Positions 8,271-16,026 of a stretch of DNA of 59,557 nucleotides are shown here, in pieces. Made by a program: the position numbers and the translations under genes. The stretch spans positions 1 to 59,557 of the forward strand of contig CAYNST010000006.1 in NCBI GenBank assembly GCA_964399955.1, given 5' to 3'. The notes beneath the pieces are model-generated. The model ran no database searches. It was not told where the DNA came from and saw nothing but the letters and a program-made list of their open reading frames with translations. The stretch comes from CAYNST01 sp964399955 (GTDB taxonomy: Bacteria > Pseudomonadota > Gammaproteobacteria > Pseudomonadales > Cellvibrionaceae). The stretch's first letter is position 1. Each line of letters opens with the position of its first letter.

Positions 8271-8305
8271 GCTTTGCCGCTTGGCAAACGCCTTGGCGGC
8301 AAAGC
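8271..8305 (-). terminator. Hairpin terminator of the unrecognised two-TM protein gene
   Basis: GCTTTGCCGC at 8271-8280 pairs with GCGGCAAAGC at 8296-8305, a perfect 10-bp stem, and the loop can extend the pairing. Read on the minus strand it lies 28 bases past the stop codon at 8333 and is followed by AATTT, so it works as a weak intrinsic terminator for that gene. Confidence 0.6.
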
Positions 8306-8332
8306 TACGGACATGGGGGACTGCGTCCGGCC

Positions 8333-9109
8333 TCAGCCCATGACTTCGGCGCTGTCATCGTCCGCTTGCATAAAGGCCCGGTCGCTGCGTGCCGACAGGC
8401 TGTGCACAGAGAACATCACACCAAAAAACACCAACCACACCGCCACAGAGATCATGATGGCCTGCGACAGGCCCATGAAAGCCCAAATGCCCAGGAAGGT
8501 GGCAACCAGCCCCAGCACCGAGATAGTCCCGGACGCCTTCACTTTGCCGCTTTTCAACACATCCGGGTCCTGGTCCAGTCTGGCGTAGTCCTTTACTTCG
8601 TCTATCAATTTTGCGCTGCCTCTCTCCAATGCGTAAACGGTGCCCGAGCGGCCGTGGCTGTCGTCGGCCAGCAGCTCTTTGCTCGCGTACCTGACAAAGG
8701 TGCTGTTCATGAAGGGAATGAGGGTGTCATCTATCCAGGACTCATCCAAACGCCAGGCTCGTTCATACGACTTGCCTTTGAGTTCAAATGCAATGGACGC
8801 CTGCCGGGTTTGCAGATCAAAGGTGGAGCGAAACTTCTGCAACTTGATGTCCAGCCCCATGGCGCGTCCCAGGCGGCCAAATGCGCGCATGAAGTCATGA
8901 TTGGTGCGTAAAGCCTCAAGATTGACCTCAACGGTTTTGTCCTGCAGGTTTTTTTCTATCTGCTGCAGTACATCTGCCGGCCGCATGCTGCTGTCCAACT
9001 CAAAGTGCTCCGGCAGCAGAGACCGTTGAATGAGGACGGGCGTGACATCCTCCAGTGCGTCTCTTTCACTGGCTGCTACGGTTCGTTCTATCCACATTTG
9101 ATAAAGCAT
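8333..9109 (-). CDS. Unrecognised protein with two C-terminal TM helices
   Basis: The start ATG at 9107-9109 begins MLYQMWIERTVAASERDALE; a longer reading from 9241 has no better support. The product is 258 aa. The first 190 residues are soluble and mixed alpha/beta, with RSLLPEHFELDSSMRPADVL, RAFGRLGRAMGLDIK and YARLDQDPDVLKSGK. Two hydrophobic helices follow (ISVLGLVATFLGIWAFMGL and IMISVAVWLVFFGVMFSV), then a short charged tail. It is probably an inner-membrane protein with a cytoplasmic N-terminal domain. I do not recognise the family. It appears to be transcribed alone and is followed by a hairpin terminator. Confidence 0.72.
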   Translation of the reverse strand: MLYQMWIERTVAASERDALEDVTPVLIQRSLLPEHFELDSSMRPADVLQQIEKNLQDKTVEVNLEALRTNHDFMRAFGRLGRAMGLDIKLQKFRSTFDLQTRQASIAFELKGKSYERAWRLDESWIDDTLIPFMNSTFVRYASKELLADDSHGRSGTVYALERGSAKLIDEVKDYARLDQDPDVLKSGKVKASGTISVLGLVATFLGIWAFMGLSQAIMISVAVWLVFFGVMFSVHSLSARSDRAFMQADDDSAEVMG

Positions 9110-9641
9110 GTTGTCTGCTCCTGTGCTGTCGCTCCCGATCTGTGGGAACCTCATCCGGTACTGGAAGTTAAAAATGGGTTTGGCAAACCTGCAACCAGGG
9201 CGTGCGGTGTTGGTGAATGCAGGTTTAGGTTGATCAAACACCCGCCTTTTTGCCCCTCTGCGGTCATTTTGTCAACAACTTACGGGCCGATCGTGACGCA
9301 GTCGGTCAACTGCCAGTGAGGATTGCGCTGCGTGACACACCGGACTTGAGGCACGGTTGGCATTAGCCCGAGTCGGAGAAATGGCGTTTTGGGGCGCTGG
9401 GCCAGTGTCTGCAGCCCCAGTGACAGATTCCCGGCAGCCGCTGAATTTTGCCCGCTCTTCGGCTGGGCAAGCCCCAATTTATGTGAGGTACGTCACGTTT
9501 GATGGCTGGCAGATGTGCAGCGGCTCTGCAGGCTGCGCCAGGGCCGGTTCCAACCCTGTCAGACTGGTCTACGCTTGCTTAGGTGGGGCCCCTGGGGCTC
9601 ACTTGAATGCAATGGGTTTGGTGGCTCGGAGGAGGTTGACC
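9110..9641. other. Intergenic stretch, no gene seen
   Basis: About 530 bp between a minus-strand gene and a plus-strand gene, so both promoters should lie here. Small open frames on both strands lack ribosome sites and recognisable motifs. No clear -35/-10 pair stood out. Confidence 0.4.
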
Positions 9642-9899
9642 ATGGTCTACGGTTGCCCAAATTGTGGCAAACAGGTTTCCAAACAGATTCTTTTAAAGCA
9701 GTCGGTACGCTGCTGGCCCTGTGGCAAGCAGATTCATCTCCCAGAGAACGTGGCCGCCGGTTTGGCACTGACCAGTCTCGCTACCTTTGCAGTCACCTAC
9801 CACAGTGGCAGCTACTGGCTGGCGGCCGCAGGGCTGCTGTTTCAGCTGGGCGCCTGTTACCGGGTTGCCGGGCGTTACCTGCAGGTAAAAAGCAGGTGA
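9642..9899 (+). CDS. Small zinc-ribbon membrane protein
   Basis: An ATG at 9642 follows a strong GGAGGAGG box. The 85-aa product opens with a zinc-ribbon-like pair, CPNC near the N-terminus and CWPC about 27 residues later, so four cysteines could hold one zinc ion. Two hydrophobic stretches follow (LALTSLATFAVTYHSG and WLAAAGLLFQLGACYRV). The layout is a cytoplasmic metal-binding head on a small membrane anchor. No named family is recognised. The longer open frame upstream of this start has no coding character, so I reject the earlier ATGs. Confidence 0.65.
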   Translation: MVYGCPNCGKQVSKQILLKQSVRCWPCGKQIHLPENVAAGLALTSLATFAVTYHSGSYWLAAAGLLFQLGACYRVAGRYLQVKSR

Positions 9900-10075
9900 G
9901 TTGCTAGCCCGTGTCCGGCGCGCCGGTCATGTTCTAAAGGCAGTAGCCCAGGCTGGGCTGTCACCTGAAGCTCCTGCGTTTGACCCTGCGGCTGTCAAAC
10001 ACGCCGCAGCCGTCGCCGGCCCCTTCTCCGCGTGATAAAGTGCCGCCTTTCCGCGCCGAAGCAGACGAGTCTCCC

Positions 10076-10801
10076 ATGACCTATTGCCTTGCCATAAGAA
10101 TGAATTCCGGGTTGGTGTTTGCCGGTGACACGCGCACCAACGCCGGCGTGGACCGGGTGGCCACCTATCGCAAGCTGTACACCTTTGGCAACGGCACCAG
10201 CCACGCTTTGGTTCTGATGAGCTCCGGCAACCTGGCCACCACCCAGGCGTTGGTGGAGACGGTCAGCCGCTCGGTTGCCGATAGCAGTGGGCTGTTCAGT
10301 GAGAAATCGCTGTACGACTGCGCCCAGCGCGTGGGGCAGTTCCTGGTGGATATCATCCGCCGCGGGTCGGAGCAGTCCATCAACAAGGGCATCGACTTTG
10401 GCTCCAACATTATTCTGGGCGGGCAGATCAAGGGCGAGGCGCCGCGCCTGTTCCACATTTATCCCCAGGGCAATTTCATTGAAGCCAGTGTTGAAACACC
10501 GTTTCTGCAGATAGGTGAGGAAAAATACGGCAAGCCGATTCTGGACCGCATCATCAAACCGGATACCGCGATAGACCAGGCCTTGACCTGCGCGCTGCTG
10601 TCCATTGATTCCACCATGAAGAGCAATTTAACGGTGGATATGCCGCTGGACATATTGCTGTACCAAAATGACACGTTCGACCTGTCCCAGGCGCGCCGCA
10701 TAGAGCGCGACGACCAGGACTTTCTGGCGTTGCGCAAATACTGGGGCGAAGGCCTGCACCGACTGATTCACGAGTTTCCACCGCTCAAGGTGCCGCAATG
10801 A
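10076..10801 (+). CDS. Anbu-type proteasome-like peptidase
   Basis: The 241-aa product begins MTYCLAIRMNSGLVFAGDTR. Removal of Met would expose Thr1. Counting from it, Asp17 falls in AGD and a Lys sits at position 32, close to the Lys33 of proteasomal N-terminal nucleophile hydrolases. Length and sequence fit COG3484 predicted proteasome-type proteases, known as Anbu, an ancestral relative of HslV and 20S beta subunits. Anbu often sits in an operon with an alpha-E protein, an ATP-grasp-like protein and a transglutaminase-like protein; none is here. Instead the stop overlaps the tlyA start as ATGA, implying co-translation. The first in-frame ATG, at 9980, adds only a proline-rich, non-conserved stretch and was rejected. 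Confidence 0.88.
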   Translation: MTYCLAIRMNSGLVFAGDTRTNAGVDRVATYRKLYTFGNGTSHALVLMSSGNLATTQALVETVSRSVADSSGLFSEKSLYDCAQRVGQFLVDIIRRGSEQSINKGIDFGSNIILGGQIKGEAPRLFHIYPQGNFIEASVETPFLQIGEEKYGKPILDRIIKPDTAIDQALTCALLSIDSTMKSNLTVDMPLDILLYQNDTFDLSQARRIERDDQDFLALRKYWGEGLHRLIHEFPPLKVPQ

Positions 10802-11586
10802 GCGAACGCCTGGACAAACTGCTGGTGGAACGCGGGTTTGCCGCCTCACGTACCCAGGCACAGCGCATGATTGCTGCGGGCTCTGTGTCTGGCAAGCTCA
10901 AGGGCTTGTGGCAGACGCTGGATAAACCGTCTGTGAAGCTGGACCTGGCCACCGAGCTGCGCGCAGCGCCCATTGCCGAGCACCAATACGTCTCCCGTGC
11001 GGGCCTGAAGCTGGCGGCTGCGTTGCAGCAGCTGTGTGAGCGCAATCTGCTGGCGGCTCCGGTGCAGAACTGTGCGGCGGGGGTCACGGCGCTGGATATT
11101 GGCCAGTCCACCGGTGGCTTTACCGACTGCCTGCTGCAGCATGGTGCAACGCATGTGTTGGGGGTTGACGTTGGGCACGGCCAGTTGGACAAGCGCCTGC
11201 AGGATCACCCGCACATTACTGCCTGGGAAGGGATCAACGCCCGCAATCTGCCGGTGGCGGAGCTCCTTGAGCAGGCCGAAGGCGGGTTTGACTGGGTGGT
11301 GATGGATGTGTCGTTCATATCCCAGACGTTGATTTTGCCCCACGTTGCTGCCGTACTTAAAGCCGGCGGGCGCCTGATCAGCCTGGTCAAACCGCAGTTT
11401 GAGGTGGGGCCGCAGGGTGTGGGCAAGGGCGGGCTGGTCAAAAACCAACAGCTGCTCGACTGGACTGGAGAGCATATTCAGGGGCACCTGCAACAGCACG
11501 GCCTGCGCACACTGGCGTATTTTGAAAGCGCTATCCAAGGCAGTGACGGCAACCGCGAATTTTTTGCTGTCGCTGAAAAGCCTTGA
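10798..11586 (+). CDS. tlyA: TlyA-family rRNA (cytidine-2'-O)-methyltransferase
   Basis: The 262-aa product has an N-terminal S4 RNA-binding domain (SERLDKLLVERGFAASRTQA) and an FtsJ-type methyltransferase domain with the SAM-binding motif LDIGQSTGGFTDCLLQHG, then VVMDVSFISQTLI and LVKPQFEVG. TlyA proteins 2'-O-methylate cytidines in 16S and 23S rRNA and were once annotated as haemolysins. The length is normal. The ATG overlaps the stop of the Anbu gene by four bases. The pair therefore forms a short operon that may continue into the DUF423 gene 66 bp further on. Confidence 0.93.
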   Translation: MSERLDKLLVERGFAASRTQAQRMIAAGSVSGKLKGLWQTLDKPSVKLDLATELRAAPIAEHQYVSRAGLKLAAALQQLCERNLLAAPVQNCAAGVTALDIGQSTGGFTDCLLQHGATHVLGVDVGHGQLDKRLQDHPHITAWEGINARNLPVAELLEQAEGGFDWVVMDVSFISQTLILPHVAAVLKAGGRLISLVKPQFEVGPQGVGKGGLVKNQQLLDWTGEHIQGHLQQHGLRTLAYFESAIQGSDGNREFFAVAEKP

Positions 11587-11652
11587 TCACCACTTTGTTT
11601 GTATGCACTTACTTCCGCCGAATCACCAACAAGCAAAGACTTAGGAGTGTCA

Positions 11653-12030
11653 ATGTCAGTCGCCAAATGGTTTTTTGTGCTCTCCGCGTTCAACGGCTTG
11701 CTGGCCGTGGCTTTGGGGGCCTTTGGCGCCCACGCCCTTAAAGCCAAGCTCACCGCCGCTATGTTGGGCGTGTGGCAGACGGCGGTGCAATACCAGTTTT
11801 ACCATCTACTGGCCCTGTTGCTGGTGGCCTTGCTCCTGCATCAGGGCTGGCGCTCTGTCTGGTTGGTGGCCAGTGGCTGGGCTTTTGTGGCCGGTCTGGT
11901 GCTGTTTTGCGGCAGCCTGTATTTATTGGCGCTGGGAGGGCCGCGCTGGCTGGGCCCCATCACTCCTCTGGGCGGGCTCACCTTCATGATCGGCTGGCTA
12001 TGCCTGCTGGTCGCCGCGCTCAAGCTCTAG
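11653..12030 (+). CDS. DUF423 small integral membrane protein
   Basis: An AGGAG box lies six bases before the ATG at 11653. The 125-aa product has four hydrophobic helices and the family hallmarks FNGLLAVALGAFGAHALK near the N-terminus, QTAVQYQFYHLLALL in the middle, and LGPITPLGGLTFMIGWL near the end. DUF423 proteins (YwdK/YgdD type) are small inner-membrane proteins of unknown function found across bacteria. It sits 66 bp after tlyA on the same strand and 10 bp before the CPXCG gene, so these genes may be co-transcribed. Confidence 0.92.
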   Translation: MSVAKWFFVLSAFNGLLAVALGAFGAHALKAKLTAAMLGVWQTAVQYQFYHLLALLLVALLLHQGWRSVWLVASGWAFVAGLVLFCGSLYLLALGGPRWLGPITPLGGLTFMIGWLCLLVAALKL

Positions 12031-12040
12031 CAGGCCCGGC

Positions 12041-12223
12041 ATGCTGGAATCCCACCGATGCTACTGCCCCTACTGCGGTGAAGTCATCGAACTGTTACTG
12101 GACCTTTCCGTGCAAGCACAGACCTACGTGGAGGACTGTTTTGTTTGCTGCCGGCCAATGGTGGTTACGGTGGAAGTGGAGGGCGGCATTGCAGAGGTCA
12201 GAGTAGTCAGCGAGGACGAATAA
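12041..12223 (+). CDS. CPXCG motif-containing cysteine-rich protein
   Basis: The 60-aa product contains CYCPYCGE near its N-terminus and a second cysteine group, DCFVCCRPM, around residues 33-41. The spacing fits the small CPXCG cysteine-rich family, which is predicted to bind one zinc ion. The rest is acidic (EVEGGIAEVRVVSEDE). It is common as a short gene beside housekeeping genes in Gammaproteobacteria and has no known function. It starts 10 bp after the DUF423 stop. Confidence 0.85.
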   Translation: MLESHRCYCPYCGEVIELLLDLSVQAQTYVEDCFVCCRPMVVTVEVEGGIAEVRVVSEDE

Positions 12224-12380
12224 CACGCTAGCTGTTAACTCTGGCCGCCGTCCACGCCAGACGGTAGCAAAAGCCACCGCAAGTGCATTGCCCTGCGTCC
12301 AGGCGGCTGCCAGCCCAACACCAAGGCATAGGCCGCACCGTTGCGCAAGGCGTAGCCAGTGCGCCTGTTACAGACTACTA

Positions 12381-12409
12381 TTGAGCACTTGGCGCGGTCG
12401 CGGTACAGT
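12381..12409 (+). promoter_or_regulatory. Candidate sigma-70 promoter of the yqiJ-yqiK genes
   Basis: In the 318-bp gap before yqiJ, TTGAGC (12381-12386) and TACAGT (12404-12409) are separated by 17 bp. Each matches the consensus at four of six positions. The 5' leader would be about 125 bases. No other structure was seen in this gap. Confidence 0.35.
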
Positions 12410-12541
12410 AGGGAGCTGTGTGACCGGGTGCCAAATCACAGTTTTGGGCAGGAGCCACCACCTCTGTAGGCGACCTTTCAAACTTCTTACTACACTGGTC
12501 CCAACGCCGCATCAAACCCAGATACCGAACAGGATGTCCGT

Positions 12542-13195
12542 ATGTTTGCCCTTCTTGCCAGCGACGCAATAACGCCTTTCTTCCAGACTGTACTGTCCTT
12601 CCCCACGGTCATTTACAGCGGCTTGTTGGTGATTGTGCTGGTCTATTGGCTGAGCATGGCAATGGGCCTTGTGGATATGGACATGCTGGATGTAGACACA
12701 CCCGATGCCGACGCAGGTGTGCTTGGTGGCCTGCTGCTGAAGCTGGGCCTTAATCATGTACCGGTAACGCTGGTAATCACCTTCATTGCTCTGATCGGCT
12801 GGGTGTTAAGCTTTTTTGCCAGTTTTTACCTTTTTCCGCTACTGTCGGCCCAGTTTGCCAAACTGCTGGTGGCGCTGCTGATCATGCCGGCCAGCGCCCT
12901 TGCCGCTGCCTGGGCCACCGCGTTCCTGATCCGCCCACTTCGGCCACTATTTCAAACCATGAACCGCGAAGTGCGGGTGGACCTGATAGGCCAAACCGCC
13001 ACTGTGCGCACAGGTGACGTCACCCCTGAGTTTGGTGAAGCCTGTATTGACGACGGCGGCGCCGGGTTGATCGTGCGGGTGCGTTCTTTTGATGGCCAAG
13101 GCTTCAAACGCGGTGACAAGGTGGTAATTTTAGAAAAAATAGACGGGCAAAGTGGCTATCGGGTGATGGCCGAAGCGGAATTTACAAAAGAATAA
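12542..13195 (+). CDS. yqiJ: YqiJ-like NfeD/OB-fold membrane protein
   Basis: The 217-aa product has an N-terminal hydrophobic helix (VIYSGLLVIVLVYWLSMAMG), an acidic loop (DMDMLDVDTPDADAG), two further TM segments (residues 70-125), and a soluble C-terminal OB-fold region (EVRVDLIGQTATVRTGDVTP and FKRGDKVVILEKIDG). This matches the YqiJ/DUF1449 group, the NfeD-like partner of the flotillin YqiK. Such pairs sit in the inner membrane and are linked to membrane fluidity or envelope stress. The gene is 25 bp before yqiK and certainly co-transcribed with it. Confidence 0.88.
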   Translation: MFALLASDAITPFFQTVLSFPTVIYSGLLVIVLVYWLSMAMGLVDMDMLDVDTPDADAGVLGGLLLKLGLNHVPVTLVITFIALIGWVLSFFASFYLFPLLSAQFAKLLVALLIMPASALAAAWATAFLIRPLRPLFQTMNREVRVDLIGQTATVRTGDVTPEFGEACIDDGGAGLIVRVRSFDGQGFKRGDKVVILEKIDGQSGYRVMAEAEFTKE

Positions 13196-13220
13196 TTCAT
13201 AATCACACAAAGGAGTTTGT

Positions 13221-15155
13221 ATGGGCGAGTTGATGCCACAGCTGACGGTATTTGCAGTAGTCGTCGGTATTATCTTATTGACGCTGCTGGGTATACTTGC
13301 CGCCTTCAAGGCGTTTTATTTCAAGGTTGATCAAGGCACTGCGCTGATCAAAAACGACTTCAGTACCAAGCCCAAAGTGTTTTTTACCGGTGCCATGGTC
13401 TTGCCGGTGATACACAAAAAGGAGCTGATGCGCATTTCGCTGATCACCCTGGAGGTGGACCGGCGCGGCAAGGACGGCTTGATCTGTGCAGACAACATGC
13501 GCGCAGACATCACCGTCGCCTTCTATCTGCGGGTCAATGAAACGCCAGAAGATGTGTTGAAAGTTGCCAAATCTCTGGGTGCGGCCCGCGCCTCAGACCG
13601 CGACGCGGTGTACGAGCTGTTCAATGCCAAGTTTTCCGAGGCATTGAAAACCGTGGGCAAGCAAATAGACTTTGTGAAGCTGTTTGAAGACCGCCAACAC
13701 TTTCGCGACAAAATCATCCAGGTTATTGGCAATGACCTGAACGGTTACGTGCTTGAAGACGTTGCCATTGACTATCTGGAGCAAACCGCCAAATCTTCGC
13801 TGGACCCGCACAATATCCTCGACGCCCAGGGCATTCGCAAAATCACCGAGCTTACCGCAGCGCAGAACATTCAAACCAACAATTGGGAGCGCGACGAAGA
13901 GCTGGCCATTCGCAAAAAAAATGTGCAAACCGTGGAAGCCATGCTGGAGCTTGAGCGCCAGCAAAAAGACGCAGAAGCCCGGCAGAAGCGGGAGATAGCC
14001 ACCATCCAAGCCCGTGAAGAAGCCGAAACCAAACGCGTTCAGGAGGAGGAGCGCAAGCGCGCCGAGTCCGCCACCATTCAGGTGGACCAGGAGCTTAATG
14101 TACTGCTGGAAAACCAGCAGCGGGAAATAGAAGTGGCCGGTCAGAACCGCCAGCGCGCCGTGGTCATCGAAAAAGAAAAGGTCACCCGCGCCCGCGACCT
14201 GGAAGTGGTTGCCCGTGAACGGGATGTGGAGCTGCAGCGCATTGAAGCCGAAAAAGCCGTGGAGATGGAGAAACGCGAAATAGCCAACGTCATTCGCGAG
14301 CGCATCACCGTAGATAAAACCGTGGCCGTGGAGGAAGAAAAGATCAAGGAAGTGCGGGAAGTCTCCGAGGCGGACCGCCGCAAGCAGATTCAGGTCATGG
14401 AAGCCGAAGCCCGCGCCGAAGAGCAAAAAGTCAAACAGGTCAAGGCGGCAGAGGCCGAAGAACTGTCCGCTCGCCACAAGGCAGTGGAGATCACCACCCT
14501 GGCGCAGGCGCGCCTGGACGCCTCCGCCAAAGAAGCCGATGCCAAGAAAAAAATGGCCGAGGGCACCCAGGCCGAACGCGCCGCCCCCGGTCTTGCGGAT
14601 GCTCGTGTGTTGGAGGCCCGCGCGCAAGCACAGGAGAAAGAAGGTCTGGCTGAAGCGCGAGTCATCTCGGCCAAAGGCGGCGCAGACGCTGAAGTCATTG
14701 CCGCACGAGGGGACGCCGAAGCCCGAGCAGCCCGTGACCTGGGGCTGGCGGAAGCAGAAGTCACGCGGGAGAAATTCCGGGCGGAGGCCGACGGCCTGGT
14801 GGAGAAATTCACCGCCATGGGCAGCATGAGCAAAGACGCCCGCGCCCACGAGGAATTCCGCATGACTTTGGAGACGGCTTTGAAAGAGGCTTTGGCTTCT
14901 ATTGATGCAGGCAAGGAGATTGCCAAAGAAAACGCTGAGGTTTTGGCCACCGCGCTGGGCAAGGCCCATATTGACATCGTTGGCGGGGAGGCGCAGTTCT
15001 TTGATAACTTTGCCAAGTCCCTGTCCATCGGCAAGGCGGTTGACGGGCTGGCAGGAAAAAGCAGCACCATTGCCAACATCTTGCAAAACGTGCTGGCAAT
15101 GACCGGTGGCAACAACAACGCGTCCGACAAGGTCATCACCCCTGCGGACAAATAA
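13221..15155 (+). CDS. yqiK: Flotillin-like SPFH protein YqiK
   Basis: The start follows AAAGGAG by six bases. The 644-aa product has an N-terminal membrane hairpin (VFAVVVGIILLTLLGILAAF), an SPFH/Band 7 domain (about residues 30-210) and a very long Ala/Glu/Arg-rich coiled coil (210-540) with repeated EARA and EAEV blocks. A C-terminal region with AMTGGNNNASDK ends it. This is the flotillin layout: large oligomers scaffolding membrane microdomains. Length is somewhat above the E. coli YqiK. It forms a unit with yqiJ. A DUF2059 gene follows after about 200 bp. Confidence 0.93.
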   Translation: MGELMPQLTVFAVVVGIILLTLLGILAAFKAFYFKVDQGTALIKNDFSTKPKVFFTGAMVLPVIHKKELMRISLITLEVDRRGKDGLICADNMRADITVAFYLRVNETPEDVLKVAKSLGAARASDRDAVYELFNAKFSEALKTVGKQIDFVKLFEDRQHFRDKIIQVIGNDLNGYVLEDVAIDYLEQTAKSSLDPHNILDAQGIRKITELTAAQNIQTNNWERDEELAIRKKNVQTVEAMLELERQQKDAEARQKREIATIQAREEAETKRVQEEERKRAESATIQVDQELNVLLENQQREIEVAGQNRQRAVVIEKEKVTRARDLEVVARERDVELQRIEAEKAVEMEKREIANVIRERITVDKTVAVEEEKIKEVREVSEADRRKQIQVMEAEARAEEQKVKQVKAAEAEELSARHKAVEITTLAQARLDASAKEADAKKKMAEGTQAERAAPGLADARVLEARAQAQEKEGLAEARVISAKGGADAEVIAARGDAEARAARDLGLAEAEVTREKFRAEADGLVEKFTAMGSMSKDARAHEEFRMTLETALKEALASIDAGKEIAKENAEVLATALGKAHIDIVGGEAQFFDNFAKSLSIGKAVDGLAGKSSTIANILQNVLAMTGGNNNASDKVITPADK

Positions 15156-15354
15156 ATTTTGGTTTTACCCGTAATTATTCAGCTCAAACCGTGACCTGAA
15201 TAGTCACTTATACCATTTTGTTTGGCACTGCATGCATCAAGCCGCAGTGCCATTACAAGCGCCGGGGTCCCGGCAAGGCTACTGTCGCTGTTTTCGCTCA
15301 GGCGTCGCCTGAGCCGAGTTCACGCAGGAGCACCCTCACCTACAAGGAGTCATC

Positions 15355-15852
15355 ATGAAATATTTAATCATCGCAGTACTGTCCTCTTTCATCGCCTTTG
15401 CTCAGGCCGACGATCAAAGCAAACACAAAGCCATCGACAAGCTCATGCAGATCACCAACGTCGAGTCCACCATTGATGGGCTTTACGAGCAAATGGAGGC
15501 GATGATGCAGAGCATGGGCGACCAGATGGGCGTGGGGCCTGCCGAGCAGCCCATCCTGGACGAATATCACTCCAGCATGCGCATGATCATGCAAACGGAG
15601 ATGAGCTGGGAACAAATGAAGCAGCCGATGACTGCGCTCTACGCCAAGCATTTCTCCGAAGAAGAAATCAACGATATGATCGCCTTTTACCAGAGCGAGA
15701 CCGGACGCAAAACCATCGAGAAAATGCCGGTGGTGATGCAGGAGTCCATGGCCATTTCGCAGCAACTGGTGCAAAACGCCCTGCCCAAAATTCAGCAGGT
15801 TACCGAACAGATGCAAAATGACCTGGCAAAAGTCCGCGGGGAAAAACAATAA
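15355..15852 (+). CDS. DUF2059 periplasmic protein
   Basis: An AAGGAG box precedes the ATG by seven bases. The 165-aa product has a signal peptide (MKYLIIAVLSSFIAFAQA), then a helical domain with KAIDKLMQITNVESTID near its start and EEEINDMIAFYQSETGRKT in the middle, the hallmark of DUF2059. The many Met and Gln residues (MEAMMQSMGDQMG) are typical. The function is unknown; members are exported and helical. It lies between the flotillin and the large ATPase on the same strand and is followed by a terminator. Confidence 0.88.
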   Translation: MKYLIIAVLSSFIAFAQADDQSKHKAIDKLMQITNVESTIDGLYEQMEAMMQSMGDQMGVGPAEQPILDEYHSSMRMIMQTEMSWEQMKQPMTALYAKHFSEEEINDMIAFYQSETGRKTIEKMPVVMQESMAISQQLVQNALPKIQQVTEQMQNDLAKVRGEKQ

Positions 15853-15864
15853 CAGCGGGTAACT

Positions 15865-15901
15865 TGTCGGCCTGCGTCCAAGTTTGCCGACAGGGGTTTT
15901 T
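15865..15901 (+). terminator. Intrinsic terminator after the DUF2059 gene
   Basis: TGTCGGC at 15865-15871 pairs with GCCGACA at 15886-15892. GGGG and then TTTTT (15897-15901) follow. The stem is short, but the T run makes a Rho-independent terminator likely. It would separate the large ATPase gene from the flotillin transcript. Confidence 0.6.
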
Positions 15902-16026
15902 GGCCCAGGCAAAACTGGACGCGCACCGAACAGCGGCGCAATGAGCGGAATGGTTCTAACGCCTGTGGCAGTGCCACCGCTGTTCACCCCACCCCTCATA
16001 GCCAACTAAAAACCAAGGGAAATCGC

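Noticed and set aside
13593..15086. Long open minus-strand frame (497 codons) opposite yqiK
   Set aside because: It is a shadow of the GC-rich coiled-coil gene: no ribosome site, Phe/Leu/Gly-rich text without domains, while the plus frame has a full flotillin.
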